From: Pedobacter helvus | GTDB lineage: Bacteria; Bacteroidota; Bacteroidia; Sphingobacteriales; Sphingobacteriaceae | Assembly: GCF_005925325.1 (NCBI RefSeq) | Contig: NZ_SRMP01000002.1 | Coordinates: 372,001-436,000 of the forward strand | Direction: 5' to 3' | DNA length: 64,000 nt | Shown: in pieces, positions 7,693-16,416 of the stretch | Layout of the letters: each line of letters starts with the position of its first letter | Numbering within the stretch: the stretch's first letter is position 1 | Translations under genes and position numbers: made by a program | The notes under the pieces: generated by a model | The model's input: the letters and a program-made list of their open reading frames with translations, nothing else | What the model was told of the DNA's origin: nothing | Database searches by the model: none

Positions 7693-10344
7693 TTAAAACC
7701 TAAATCCCATGCCTATGTAAGTCATTGTACTTTCTTTAGAGGAGCCCACCACGGCTTGTAGCATAATTAAATCGGCTGGAAAAAAGAATATCCCGCCGCC
7801 ATAGCCATTATGCCAAGTATTCGAAGAAACACCTTTTGACCAAACCCTTCCAATATCATGAAAGCCAATTAAACCAACTTTACCAGGAAAGAGATATGAA
7901 TTGAAGTCGAGTACTTTTAGTCTCAATTCTAAGTTATTAAAAGCCATGGCATCCCCAGTAAAGCGACCGCGATAAAACCCTCTTAAATTGATGGAACCTC
8001 CCAATCTTACCCGTTGAAAAAAAGCAGGATCGCCAAAGCTTCTCCCATAACCGCTGCGGTTGGCTATCACAAAACTTCCGTGCCCATCTGGGTTAAAATA
8101 TGCACTAAGGTCTGTATTGAACAATCCTGATCGTTGATTTTGTTCATTTAGTTGCTGAAGTCCTCGCAAAGAAGTTTGCCAATAAACACCTTTAGTTGGA
8201 GCAAGCTTGTTATTCCTCGTATCGTAATTAGCCGATACTTTTAACCCAGTGTACCATTTGGTGCCAAAAACATTTTCTTCAGGAAAAGTAGCGTCGTAAA
8301 AACCCAAAAACTTGTTGCCATTGTTGGTAATGGAACTGTTGTAAAACTGGTTGGTAATGCCGGCGCTTAATTCTAAATTTCCAATGTTTCTCTGCAGACT
8401 GATGTCGGCATCTACTAAATCATATCGGTTTCTAAAGAACTGGATTTTATCGTCCTGATCATCATCAAATTCTCCATCTTCGTCTGGCAGGTAAGCAATA
8501 AATTGAGAGTTATTGCCTATGCCGAAGAAGTTGCCAACGTTGTTTGGTCCTTGCGAACTGGCTTTGATGTTTAAGTCGTAATTGCCAATTAGTTTTTTCC
8601 AATCAGCTTCGTAATGAACAGAAAAGGATTTTCTGGGTATAGAATAATTGGCAATAAGCTCATGCTTAAAAGCGTAAGGTTCTTTTCTAAAACCTTGTTT
8701 GGTATCTCTAAAACCAAAATTTAAAGAAACACCATTATCGTTATTGTATTCTGGTAAAACGATAATTTCAAAACGGTCGTATACAAAGCTCTTTCGATTA
8801 TAGTTATTTACTAATGTATCGTTTGCTAATTTGAGCGTAGCCAGATTTTTTTGAGGCAAATTATTTTTACCATCTTTCCTATCGTAGATAAAGAGCTTGT
8901 TTTTGTTTGCAAAGTTCTGATCAATCTTAAAAGTATCATCATTTTCGCCACCAATTAAGCGTACTTTAATTTTAGATTTACTGTCTCCTTCAACTTGAAA
9001 TGTATTATTTCCATCAAAACCATAAAGCCTGATCTCTTTGGTAACTGTCGGGTCAAATGTACGTTGGTAGATGACCTGTTCTAAAGCGCCATCTTTCTTA
9101 GTTTTATTTATGGTTAGCTCAATTTTTCCATCCGGCAAATAATTGAGCGAAAACTTTTCATGCTTGTCGCTAGCGGGGACTTCTACATAAATAGAGATGA
9201 ATTTAAAGTATGCTAAAGCTTGGTTTTTGAGACTGTTTCTGCGTTCGATGAGGGTGTTAACAAGCTCTTTACCACAGATCTCATAAATTTCAGGAGGCAT
9301 TTGCTTCATTGCTCCAATAATTACAGAGTCTGTTAGATGCTGTTGCATGTATTCAATCTGCTCTTCCCAGTCTTTTTGGTCTAAGGAGTTTAAAAAAGTT
9401 CTATCGAAATGGCGGGCATTAAAATTCCATCCGTTAATATCTCTAATTTCGTTTTTAAAAGGTTGAAATTTTGATTTTAACCATTGATGAGAAACGATCC
9501 AAGGGAAAACACCCGAAGTTTTATAGTAAACTTGATCTCGATCTCTGGGGATAGGTATGTAAACGTTTAGCTTTTTGCTTTTGGTTTTATCCCAGCGCCA
9601 TTGGTCCTCATGTCTATCCCAATCGCCCAAAAGTATGTCTAACAAACGGGCCCGTAAAACCAACTTTTGGTCTACAAAAATATCATTGTCCTTTTTTAAA
9701 GTTTGTATTAGTTTTTCGGTGTTTACGCTTTTTTCACTATCGTCTGGTATTCTTTCCTCAAACAGAAAAACCTGATTAGCAAAATCTTTTCTGTACTCTC
9801 CCAAACCTTCGCTATCGGCAACATACACCACTTCGGGGTTCATGTGCGGAATTTGTAACGCTTGCGCCAAAGGAGGTACGGTTAATGCGGCAAAAGGATT
9901 TGAGGTAGAAACTTGATCTTGCAGGATATCTTTAGCGATAGTTTGCTTCAAGTTAGCAGGCAGTGCACGTTCTGGGTATTTCTGAAGTGTGCGTAGCACA
10001 TATTGCCTGCCATTATTGTCTTCGAGGCGAAGCGAACGTGTCTGCATACCACCGCCAAGCTTTACAATCTTTAAACCACCTTTTTCCTGTTGGATATTAA
10101 ATACACGTATTTTAACCGGAGTTGCCCAAGTTTGCCTATAGTTTTCTCCAAATAGAAAACGGTGGACTTTACCGACTTTATTATATTGTGGAGCAACGGC
10201 TATCGTAATGCTATCTACACGAGAGCGTTGTGCATAGCTTAAGTTGCCAAACAGACAAACTAACAAAACGATAAAAAGAGTTCTTACAGACAAAATGTTT
10301 TTTATGCAATTTAAATAAATATAATGTGAGTTTGGCTTTAACAT
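7693..10344 (-). CDS. Omp85/BamA-type outer-membrane barrel with kinase-like N-terminal half
   Basis: 883 residues. A signal peptide ends near residue 38 (LSYA before QRS). The C-terminal part (about 530-883) is a surface-antigen / Omp85 barrel: it holds many aromatic strands, the VRLGGSINLRGFYRGRF segment matching the conserved loop-6 V-R-G-(F/Y) motif, and a terminal Phe (MGFRF). The N-terminal half is not POTRA-like. It shows features of a kinase fold: GGGMQTRS (97-104) like a glycine loop, YVLRTL (115-120), FEER (195-198), GDWDRHEDQW (240-249) like the catalytic DRHxxN/Q loop of HipA, FAM20 and PI-kinases, and PRDRDQ (266-271) in the position of the metal-binding Asp. The kinase reading is my inference. 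Single gene between spacer and a small lipoprotein gene. Confidence 0.8.
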   Translation of the reverse strand: MLKPNSHYIYLNCIKNILSVRTLFIVLLVCLFGNLSYAQRSRVDSITIAVAPQYNKVGKVHRFLFGENYRQTWATPVKIRVFNIQQEKGGLKIVKLGGGMQTRSLRLEDNNGRQYVLRTLQKYPERALPANLKQTIAKDILQDQVSTSNPFAALTVPPLAQALQIPHMNPEVVYVADSEGLGEYRKDFANQVFLFEERIPDDSEKSVNTEKLIQTLKKDNDIFVDQKLVLRARLLDILLGDWDRHEDQWRWDKTKSKKLNVYIPIPRDRDQVYYKTSGVFPWIVSHQWLKSKFQPFKNEIRDINGWNFNARHFDRTFLNSLDQKDWEEQIEYMQQHLTDSVIIGAMKQMPPEIYEICGKELVNTLIERRNSLKNQALAYFKFISIYVEVPASDKHEKFSLNYLPDGKIELTINKTKKDGALEQVIYQRTFDPTVTKEIRLYGFDGNNTFQVEGDSKSKIKVRLIGGENDDTFKIDQNFANKNKLFIYDRKDGKNNLPQKNLATLKLANDTLVNNYNRKSFVYDRFEIIVLPEYNNDNGVSLNFGFRDTKQGFRKEPYAFKHELIANYSIPRKSFSVHYEADWKKLIGNYDLNIKASSQGPNNVGNFFGIGNNSQFIAYLPDEDGEFDDDQDDKIQFFRNRYDLVDADISLQRNIGNLELSAGITNQFYNSSITNNGNKFLGFYDATFPEENVFGTKWYTGLKVSANYDTRNNKLAPTKGVYWQTSLRGLQQLNEQNQRSGLFNTDLSAYFNPDGHGSFVIANRSGYGRSFGDPAFFQRVRLGGSINLRGFYRGRFTGDAMAFNNLELRLKVLDFNSYLFPGKVGLIGFHDIGRVWSKGVSSNTWHNGYGGGIFFFPADLIMLQAVVGSSKESTMTYIGMGFRF

Positions 10345-10379
10345 TGTAAAACCAGTAGAATGCGAACTCTATAAAACAA

Positions 10380-10410
10380 AAAACTCCTTGGCTAACTGCC
10401 AAGGAGTTTT
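10380..10410 (-). terminator. Rho-independent terminator
   Basis: 13-bp stem AAAACTCCTTGGC (10380-10392) with its complement (10398-10410), loop of five bases, T-run on either strand. It lies just past the stop of the lipocalin-like lipoprotein gene on the minus strand. The stem is nearly the same as that of the secG terminator 600 bases away. Confidence 0.85.
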
Positions 10411-10431
10411 CTGTTTCAAGAGGTGTAATTA

Positions 10432-10845
10432 TTAACGTTTTTTGTAAACTCGATCTTGTTTTTCACTATAAGTTTTGCCATCTTGGGTGTAAGTATCTTC
10501 AGTAGTGATTACAATTTCAGTTGAAGAATTCCATTTTAGAAGTAAAGTTACGTCACTATCATCGAACTTAAAGTTAATAGTATTCTCTGTAATGCTAAAA
10601 GTACCAACACTCTCAGTTTTTTCTGCCTCAAGCAACGTAAATTTGTTTCCTTCGAATATGAGTGCTTCACCACCCTCTTCTGGCTTTTTTGTTTTTTCGC
10701 TAATGATTACGCCGTTTTCTTTTACGACAGCGTATTCGCTAACAAAATCCCATCGACCTTCTAATTTGCTTGAAGATTCGTCATCTTTTTTACATGCAGC
10801 TAGCGAGGTAGCAGCTAAGAATAAAATTAATAATGTTTTTTTCAT
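10432..10845 (-). CDS. Small lipocalin-like lipoprotein
   Basis: Predicted lipoprotein of 137 residues. The signal peptide MKKTLLILFLAATSLAAC ends in a clear lipobox (LAAC, Cys18), followed by the KKDDESSS linker common in Bacteroidota surface or periplasmic lipoproteins. The rest begins LEGRWDFVSEYAVVKENG and alternates short strands, as in the lipocalin-like families (DUF4488/lipocalin_4 style) that carry a G-x-W motif at the first strand. No ligand is known. It is followed by its own terminator and preceded by 245 bases of spacer, so it is monocistronic. Family assignment is tentative; the lipoprotein call is firm. Confidence 0.75.
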   Translation of the reverse strand: MKKTLLILFLAATSLAACKKDDESSSKLEGRWDFVSEYAVVKENGVIISEKTKKPEEGGEALIFEGNKFTLLEAEKTESVGTFSITENTINFKFDDSDVTLLLKWNSSTEIVITTEDTYTQDGKTYSEKQDRVYKKR

Positions 10846-10987
10846 AGGTATTGTATTTGAGCCTCGAAAATAACCAATAATCTTATTGATGATGTAAAAG
10901 AGCCAATTTTCCTTAAAAGTAGAGGTTGTGAGCTTTTTAAGTAATTGTTTTTCAGTGTTTTATTTTATTTCGTATAGGTGTGTATAA

Positions 10988-11017
10988 TAAAAAACTCCTT
11001 GGCGGTTAACCAAGGAG
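10988..11017 (-). terminator. Rho-independent terminator after secG
   Basis: Stem CTCCTTGG (10995-11002) with CCAAGGAG (11010-11017), loop of seven, followed on the minus strand by a T-run. It ends the miaB-to-secG transcript unit. Confidence 0.8.
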
Positions 11018-11090
11018 CTTACATTTATACTTTATCTGTCAGATAGCACTTATCATGATTATTTTAATCATGAACGGATCGTTTATCGAA

Positions 11091-11453
11091 TTATTTCTTT
11101 GTTGTATCTGCAGGTGCTGGTGTTGCAGCTGGAGTTGTAGATTTTGTAGGCAAGCCACTTCCAATTGGAGAAGGAGCAGCGGTTTTGTTAATGTGGTCGT
11201 CAATTTTTGAACCTGTTGCGCCAACAGTGCCATTTTTGCTCATTGCAGTAATTGCTAATGAAAATACAACGATTAAGGCCAATAAAACCCAAGTTCCTTT
11301 TTCTAATACGTCGCCTGTACGTTGTACACCAAACATGTTGCTGCTAGCACCGCCAGTAGCTAAGCCCCCACCTTTAGGGTTTTGGATTAAAATGAATAGA
11401 GCTAAGGCAATACATGCAATCACCAATAAAACAATAAGTAGGGTAGTCGCCAT
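11091..11453 (-). CDS. secG: Preprotein translocase subunit SecG
   Basis: Small SecYEG channel subunit in the inner membrane, 120 residues. The first helix is LLIVLLVIACIALALFILIQ, followed by the family signature NPKGGGLATG and a second helix WVLLALIVVFSLAITAM. A third of the protein is a low-complexity Pro/Ala/Thr tail (SPIGSGLPTKSTTPAATPAP) common in Bacteroidota SecG. It lies 14 bases after the TPR gene and is last in the operon. SecA, its motor partner, is at 32.3 kb. Confidence 0.93.
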   Translation of the reverse strand: MATTLLIVLLVIACIALALFILIQNPKGGGLATGGASSNMFGVQRTGDVLEKGTWVLLALIVVFSLAITAMSKNGTVGATGSKIDDHINKTAAPSPIGSGLPTKSTTPAATPAPADTTKK

Positions 11454-11467
11454 TTTATATAATAATT

Positions 11468-12823
11468 TTAAATTTTCTTTTCTAAAGATTGTATAAGGTC
11501 GGCAAAGTAACCACTTTTTTCTGGAAATTTCAAACTTAATTTTTGATAAGTATCTATCGCCTTGTGATAAAGCATTTGCTCGATATAAATTTGTGCCAAA
11601 GTTTCAGAAACTAAATCATTAGAATCTTCTGCGCTACTTTTGGCTTTGTTTTCATTGTTAATCTGTTCTGGCCTAAGCGCCTTTATTTGTGGATCGTTCT
11701 TGATGAAATTGTCAATAATCGAACTTTCTTTAGTAACTACTGCCGTAGCTGTTTGTTCTTCTCCTAAAGGTTCTAGCGGAGCCTGAATGTGAAAGATATT
11801 TTCTACATACTGTTGCTGTAGCGGCTGAGAATTCGCTTTCGCCGGAGAAGCAAATGGTCTAAAAATCTGTTCGTGATCTTTACGGGTTTTTGCCAACCAC
11901 CATAAAAAAGTATAAGGCAGCTTGTCGTCGTCGTATTTACTAACTACATTTTCTTGGACGAAATTCGCATTAACAACTGGCTTCTCCTTTACTAGGGGAA
12001 CTTCTTCAACTATTGGGGCTTCATCAACAGCGTTTTCAGGGCTAAAATTACGATCGAAAGCAAAGAAATCTACCGCAGCCACCGATTCTGGAATAAGTTC
12101 TTCTTCTGTCTCTTCAATCTTTCTCTCAGAAACACCTTCTTCTGTTGCTGCAACTTCTTCCTGATTGCCTGTCTGGGTTTCCTCTTTTACAAAGCTATCG
12201 GTTGGCGCAATAAATTCGGTAATTTCTTCAAAAACTTCCTGTTCATCAGCTTCTGGAGTAACTTCAACAACTTTTTGAGGCTCGCAAACTTTGATGATCT
12301 CACTTTGTAAAGGCTCCAGATTTTCAATTTCTGGCACTACAATTTGATTAGTTGGAGAACTAACTGGAATGGCTTCGTCTTGATCGGTTTCTGCAGTTCT
12401 TGGACTTTCTCCTGAGATCACCTCATTCTCTAGAGAAATTAAATTTTCAACTTCAGGCGCTTCAAAAATATTGCTTACCGATTGTTCAGTTTTAATAATT
12501 ACTTCATCCTTGACCTCAACTTTGTTGCTATTGGTAAAAGGTTGGTAAGTAATAATATTGATATTCTCAATATCGTTAAGTTCTTGCGGCTCGTGAATTA
12601 TACGATGTAAGATACTGCCGTTAGTATAAAGTGCAGCTTTGGTAAAAGCCGCCTGTTTATTTTCATTCTCGCTACTAGCCTTTGCCAATAACAAGTGCAA
12701 AGGTTGATAATATGGAAAAGTTTTGATGAGCTGTTGCAAAAAAGGGATATGCTCTTGCGTAGCCGACTGCGGTTTAGCAAGTAGTTGTCCCAATTGTTGC
12801 TTCATCTCTATATTCAACTCCAT
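11468..12823 (-). CDS. Conserved protein with acidic linker and C-terminal TPR
   Basis: 451 residues, no signal peptide, so probably cytoplasmic. The N-terminal 75 residues are helical (QLGQLLAKPQSATQEHIPF onward) and describe a chain of paired helices. Residues about 100-290 are a Glu/Val-rich, low-complexity stretch with near repeats: PEVENLISLENEVI and PEIENLEPLQSEII, some 50 residues apart. The C-terminal 50 residues (ETLAQIYIEQMLYHKAIDTYQKL) are a TPR-type helix pair. I do not know a function. It sits between lptE and secG in what I recognise as a conserved Bacteroidota gene order, which suggests an envelope-assembly link. Tight spacing on both sides supports one operon. Confidence 0.75.
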   Translation of the reverse strand: MELNIEMKQQLGQLLAKPQSATQEHIPFLQQLIKTFPYYQPLHLLLAKASSENENKQAAFTKAALYTNGSILHRIIHEPQELNDIENINIITYQPFTNSNKVEVKDEVIIKTEQSVSNIFEAPEVENLISLENEVISGESPRTAETDQDEAIPVSSPTNQIVVPEIENLEPLQSEIIKVCEPQKVVEVTPEADEQEVFEEITEFIAPTDSFVKEETQTGNQEEVAATEEGVSERKIEETEEELIPESVAAVDFFAFDRNFSPENAVDEAPIVEEVPLVKEKPVVNANFVQENVVSKYDDDKLPYTFLWWLAKTRKDHEQIFRPFASPAKANSQPLQQQYVENIFHIQAPLEPLGEEQTATAVVTKESSIIDNFIKNDPQIKALRPEQINNENKAKSSAEDSNDLVSETLAQIYIEQMLYHKAIDTYQKLSLKFPEKSGYFADLIQSLEKKI

Positions 12824-12856
12824 TGCGCTAAGTTAATAATTGAAATAGATAAATGC

Positions 12857-13366
12857 TTACCATTGTGCAAAAGCACGGTTAAAAATGTTCTCGGTAAGCT
12901 TCATGTTTACTTCCCTAATTAAAGCCTGTTCTTGGCTTTGTAGGTTGCCAGTTAACTTAAAATCCTGAAAGGCAGTAAAGCTTTCGTCGAAACTAGTTTT
13001 GATTTTTCCAGTATCTAGGTTATTTACGTATTTAACTTGAACGGTGATGGTTAGTCTATTACCACCCGCGGTTGGTTGCGTATTATCTCCAAAAGCAATT
13101 GGCGTAATCGAATAGCCGGTAATTCTACCTTCCATCGTAGCATCGGCTTCGTTTTGTGTAATGCTCAGCCTGCTTTGCGTACGGATACGTTCTTTTAATG
13201 CTTCTGTAAAGTTTTGAGCTAAGTTAGGTACTACCAAAGGTGCATTATTCTCGAAAAACCTTACGTTAATGGTTTTCATCGTTGCCGGAATAGAGGCTCC
13301 TTTGAAATTATAACTACAGCTAGCAGCAACGAGGATCACTGCTAAAAACAAAAATATTTTCTTCAT
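12857..13366 (-). CDS. lptE: LPS-assembly lipoprotein LptE
   Basis: Outer-membrane lipoprotein that plugs the LptD barrel for LPS export. 169 residues; signal peptide with lipobox AASC (Cys17) followed by SYNFKGASIP, the start typical of Bacteroidota LptE (Y-x-F-x-G). The body shows the family pattern: IKTINVRFFENNA-like strand, NFTEALKERI helix with T/L-S-I-T strands, and the C-terminal ANxIxxxIFNRAF-like helix (LTENIFNRAFAQW). The stop is 6 bases from the sigma54-activator gene upstream, implying translational coupling. LptD is not in the window. Confidence 0.88.
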   Translation of the reverse strand: MKKIFLFLAVILVAASCSYNFKGASIPATMKTINVRFFENNAPLVVPNLAQNFTEALKERIRTQSRLSITQNEADATMEGRITGYSITPIAFGDNTQPTAGGNRLTITVQVKYVNNLDTGKIKTSFDESFTAFQDFKLTGNLQSQEQALIREVNMKLTENIFNRAFAQW

Positions 13367-13372
13367 TACTAA

Positions 13373-14608
13373 TTAAAGATTTAACTCCTTTATTTTCCTG
13401 TAAAGCGTACGTTCCGAAATTCCCAACTCTTGCGCTGCAAATTTACGTTTGCCCTTATGTTTTTTCAATGCTTTTTTAATCAAGTCAGATTCTTTGTCTA
13501 TTAATGATAAAGATTCTTCTACTTCCTCGGCATCATGGGCATAGTTAAAGTCGTTCGGTATATTTTGCGAAGGATGTTTGATAGTTAACGTTGGTTCTGA
13601 TGAATGATTGTTCAAATCTACCTCTTGATAAAGCTGATTGATAAACTGCGGATTATCAGCAATGACATGCGCCATATTTCCCCCGCCATTTTGGATAATT
13701 TCTGCTACTAATTTCTTCAGCTCCACCATATCCTTTTTCATGTCAAACAACACTTTGTAAAGGATATCACGTTCAGAAAAATCTTCCTTGCTAGCAGTGT
13801 TTACCGCCATAGGTAAATTGTTGTTCTGCTCGTTAGGGATGTAGTTTAGCAAAGCTTGAGCGCTAACATTACGGTCTTTTTCTAGCACGCAAACTTGCTC
13901 TGCAATGTTTTTTAACTGACGGACATTACCTGGCCAGCTGTAATTGCTCAGCATTTGAACGGCGTCATTTTCTAACTGAATACCTGGTGATCTGTACTTA
14001 TTACTGAAATCGGAAACGAATTTTCTGAACAATAAATAAACATCATCCTTGCGCTCTCTTAAAGGCGGAATACGCAAGGGAACAGTATTTAAACGATAGT
14101 ACAAGTCTTCACGGAATTTGCCTTTTTTTACGCTGTCGTAAACGTCAACATTGGTGGCTGCAATAATCCTTACATCTGTTTTTTGAACTTTAGATGAACC
14201 TACACGAAGGTATTCGCCACTTTCTAGAATACGTAGCAAGCGAGCCTGAGTTCCCAAAGGAAGTTCGGCAACCTCATCTAAGAAAATAGTGCCGCCATTG
14301 GCTACTTCAAAATAGCCTTTACGTGCTTCGTGAGCGCCAGTAAAAGAGCCTTTTTCGTGACCAAATAATTCAGAGTCTATCGTTCCTTCTGGAATGGCAC
14401 CACAGTTTACGGCAATAAAAGCACCATGTTTACGGGCACTTAATTGATGGATGATGTGCGAAAAAACTTCCTTACCACTTCCACTTTCTCCAGTAATTAA
14501 AACAGACATATCAGTAGGCGCCACCTGACTTGCCGTATCTATCGCTCGGTTCAATAATGGCGAGTTGCCAATAATCCCAAAACGTTGTTTTATACTTTGT
14601 GTATCCAT
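13373..14608 (-). CDS. Sigma-54-type AAA+ transcription activator, no sensor domain
   Basis: 411 residues. It begins almost directly with the AAA+ domain: Walker A GESGSGKE (40-47), the sigma54-contact loop as GSFTGA (87-92, Ser in place of the usual Ala), Walker B GGTIFLDEVAEL (105-116), R-finger region LRERKDDV. A long linker (about 260-375) follows, then a Fis-type HTH at 385-411 (AAQELGISERTLYRKIKEL). With no receiver or GAF domain it resembles PspF, so activity must be set by a partner protein or by expression level. Its place between miaB and lptE is conserved in Bacteroidota as far as I know. Targets are unknown. Confidence 0.92.
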   Translation of the reverse strand: MDTQSIKQRFGIIGNSPLLNRAIDTASQVAPTDMSVLITGESGSGKEVFSHIIHQLSARKHGAFIAVNCGAIPEGTIDSELFGHEKGSFTGAHEARKGYFEVANGGTIFLDEVAELPLGTQARLLRILESGEYLRVGSSKVQKTDVRIIAATNVDVYDSVKKGKFREDLYYRLNTVPLRIPPLRERKDDVYLLFRKFVSDFSNKYRSPGIQLENDAVQMLSNYSWPGNVRQLKNIAEQVCVLEKDRNVSAQALLNYIPNEQNNNLPMAVNTASKEDFSERDILYKVLFDMKKDMVELKKLVAEIIQNGGGNMAHVIADNPQFINQLYQEVDLNNHSSEPTLTIKHPSQNIPNDFNYAHDAEEVEESLSLIDKESDLIKKALKKHKGKRKFAAQELGISERTLYRKIKELNL

Positions 14609-14613
14609 TATTA

Positions 14614-14684
14614 GTATTGCGTATTGCGATTAGCGTATTGCGACAACGACATGTCTCAAATATCAATACGCATATCTCATATCT
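14614..14684. repeat. Word-like spacer with inverted GTATTGCG / CAATACGC arms
   Basis: Between miaB and the sigma54 activator, GTATTGCG recurs three times (14614-14644) and a complementary CAATACGC arm follows at 14664. The same words and layout recur at 52611-52660 before metH. Confidence 0.6.
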
Positions 14685-16215
14685 AATTATTTACTGCTCT
14701 TCCAATTAACGTAGCCGATGTACAACGCTCAATATAAACGTTAGCGTATTCACCAGGTTTTACCGAATCTGTAACTGGAAAAACCACCATCGCATTTTCG
14801 TCATTACGGCCTCTATATTCTTTATCAGATTTTTTAGAAAAACCTTCTATCAAAACCCTCACTGTTTTACCTACGAATTCTTCTAAACAAGCTAATGAAT
14901 CTTCTTGTTGCTTTTTAAAGATTTCTGCCAAACGGCGAGCTTTTACATCTTCTGGGACATCATCTTTGTATTTACGAGCAGCTAAAGTTCCTGGTCGCTC
15001 AGAGTAAGAGAAAGTGTACGCAAAATTGTATTTAGCGTAATCCATAATGCTCAAGGTGTCTTGGTGCTCTTCCTCTGTCTCTGTACAAAAACCAGCAATA
15101 ATATCAGAAGAAATTGCACAGCCAGGGATGATACGGCGGATCGCATCAATTCTGTTCATATACCATTCTCTGGTATAGGTTCTGTTCATCAAAGCTAAAA
15201 TTCTGCTGTTTCCAGATTGAACAGGCAAATGGATGTAGTTACAGATATTATCGTATTTAGCGATGGTGTAAAGTACCTCATCGGTAATGTCTTTAGGGTG
15301 TGAAGTAGAAAAGCGAACCCTTAAATCTGGGTGGATTTCTGCTACCATTGCTAACAATTGTGCAAAGTTCACTGAACCTTCCGAATGTTCTTTGATTAAG
15401 GCAGAAGGTAAATCTGTTTTGTTGCTCAAAGCCTCTAATAAAGCGTCACCAGTTAAAGTGTTCATGTCATCGGCAGCGTCATCAGTAACTTTCTTAGGTG
15501 CTTTTTCTGAGCTCCATAAGTAAGAATCTACGTTCTGTCCTAACAAAGTAACTTCGCGGTAACCATTTTCGAAAAGCTCTCTCGCTTCTTTAAGAATTGA
15601 AAATGGATCTCTACTACGTTCTCTTCCTCTTGTAAATGGGACCACGCAGAAAGAACACATATTATCGCAACCACGCATAATGGTTACAAATGCCGTAATT
15701 CCATTGGTGTTTAAACGCACCGGACTTACATCCGCATAAGTTTCTTCACGAGATAAAATTACATTAACGGCTTTATGGCCATCCTCTACCTGATTGATCA
15801 ATTTCGGTAAATCACGATACGCATCAGGACCAACTACCACGTCTACTAATTTCTCTTCTTCTAAGAATTTAGCTTTCAAACGCTCTGCCATGCAGCCTAA
15901 TACACCTACTACCAATTTCGGATTTCTACGTTTCTCCACACCGAATTGCGACAGTCGGTTGCGAACACGTTGTTCCGCATTTTCTCTGATAGAACAGGTA
16001 TTAATGAAAATCACATCGGCATTTTGATAATCGCCGGTGGTTTCAAAGCCAGTTTCAGAAAGAATAGAAGCTACAATTTCGCTATCTGCAAAGTTCATTT
16101 GGCAACCATAACTTTCTATGTAAAGTTTCTTGCCATCGCCCTTTTTATCCAATACCAATGCTTCTCCTTGGCGGGTTTCATCGTGTGTTTTATCCTGAAG
16201 CTTAAAATCTATCAT
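14683..16215 (-). CDS. miaB: tRNA-2-methylthio-N6-dimethylallyladenosine synthase MiaB
   Basis: Radical-SAM methylthiotransferase acting on i6A37 of tRNAs reading UNN codons. Domain order: UPF0004 domain with auxiliary-cluster cysteines Cys38 (YGCQMN), Cys74 (NTCSIRENA) and Cys108 (GCMAER); radical-SAM CxxxCxxC at Cys183/187/190 ([10 protein letters not shown]); TRAM domain at the C-terminus. 510 residues is longer than the usual 440-480 because of an N-terminal extension and an insert of about 45 residues (roughly 236-281) between the LGQNVDSY motif and the FAQLL helix. The insert is also known to me from other Bacteroidota MiaB. First gene of the operon leading to secG. Confidence 0.97.
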   Translation of the reverse strand: MIDFKLQDKTHDETRQGEALVLDKKGDGKKLYIESYGCQMNFADSEIVASILSETGFETTGDYQNADVIFINTCSIRENAEQRVRNRLSQFGVEKRRNPKLVVGVLGCMAERLKAKFLEEEKLVDVVVGPDAYRDLPKLINQVEDGHKAVNVILSREETYADVSPVRLNTNGITAFVTIMRGCDNMCSFCVVPFTRGRERSRDPFSILKEARELFENGYREVTLLGQNVDSYLWSSEKAPKKVTDDAADDMNTLTGDALLEALSNKTDLPSALIKEHSEGSVNFAQLLAMVAEIHPDLRVRFSTSHPKDITDEVLYTIAKYDNICNYIHLPVQSGNSRILALMNRTYTREWYMNRIDAIRRIIPGCAISSDIIAGFCTETEEEHQDTLSIMDYAKYNFAYTFSYSERPGTLAARKYKDDVPEDVKARRLAEIFKKQQEDSLACLEEFVGKTVRVLIEGFSKKSDKEYRGRNDENAMVVFPVTDSVKPGEYANVYIERCTSATLIGRAVNN

Positions 16216-16416
16216 ATTTCAGTTGCGAGTTATCAGTTATTAGTAATGAGCCCAGAATTGTAACCTTTAACTCAAAACAAATAATCCAATTTTAATTGGG
16301 TTTCAAAAGTACGAAAATTAAATAACAAATGACAGAATGGCAGGAATTTTACAATCGGTTTATGATTGCAAACAATAAAGCCGTGTTTTTGTCTTTATGG
16401 TACGAACGAAAATCTT

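Noticed and set aside
11039..11233. Minus-strand frame rich in Leu and Gln overlapping secG
   Set aside because: Out-of-frame shadow of the Pro/Ala/Thr tail of secG.
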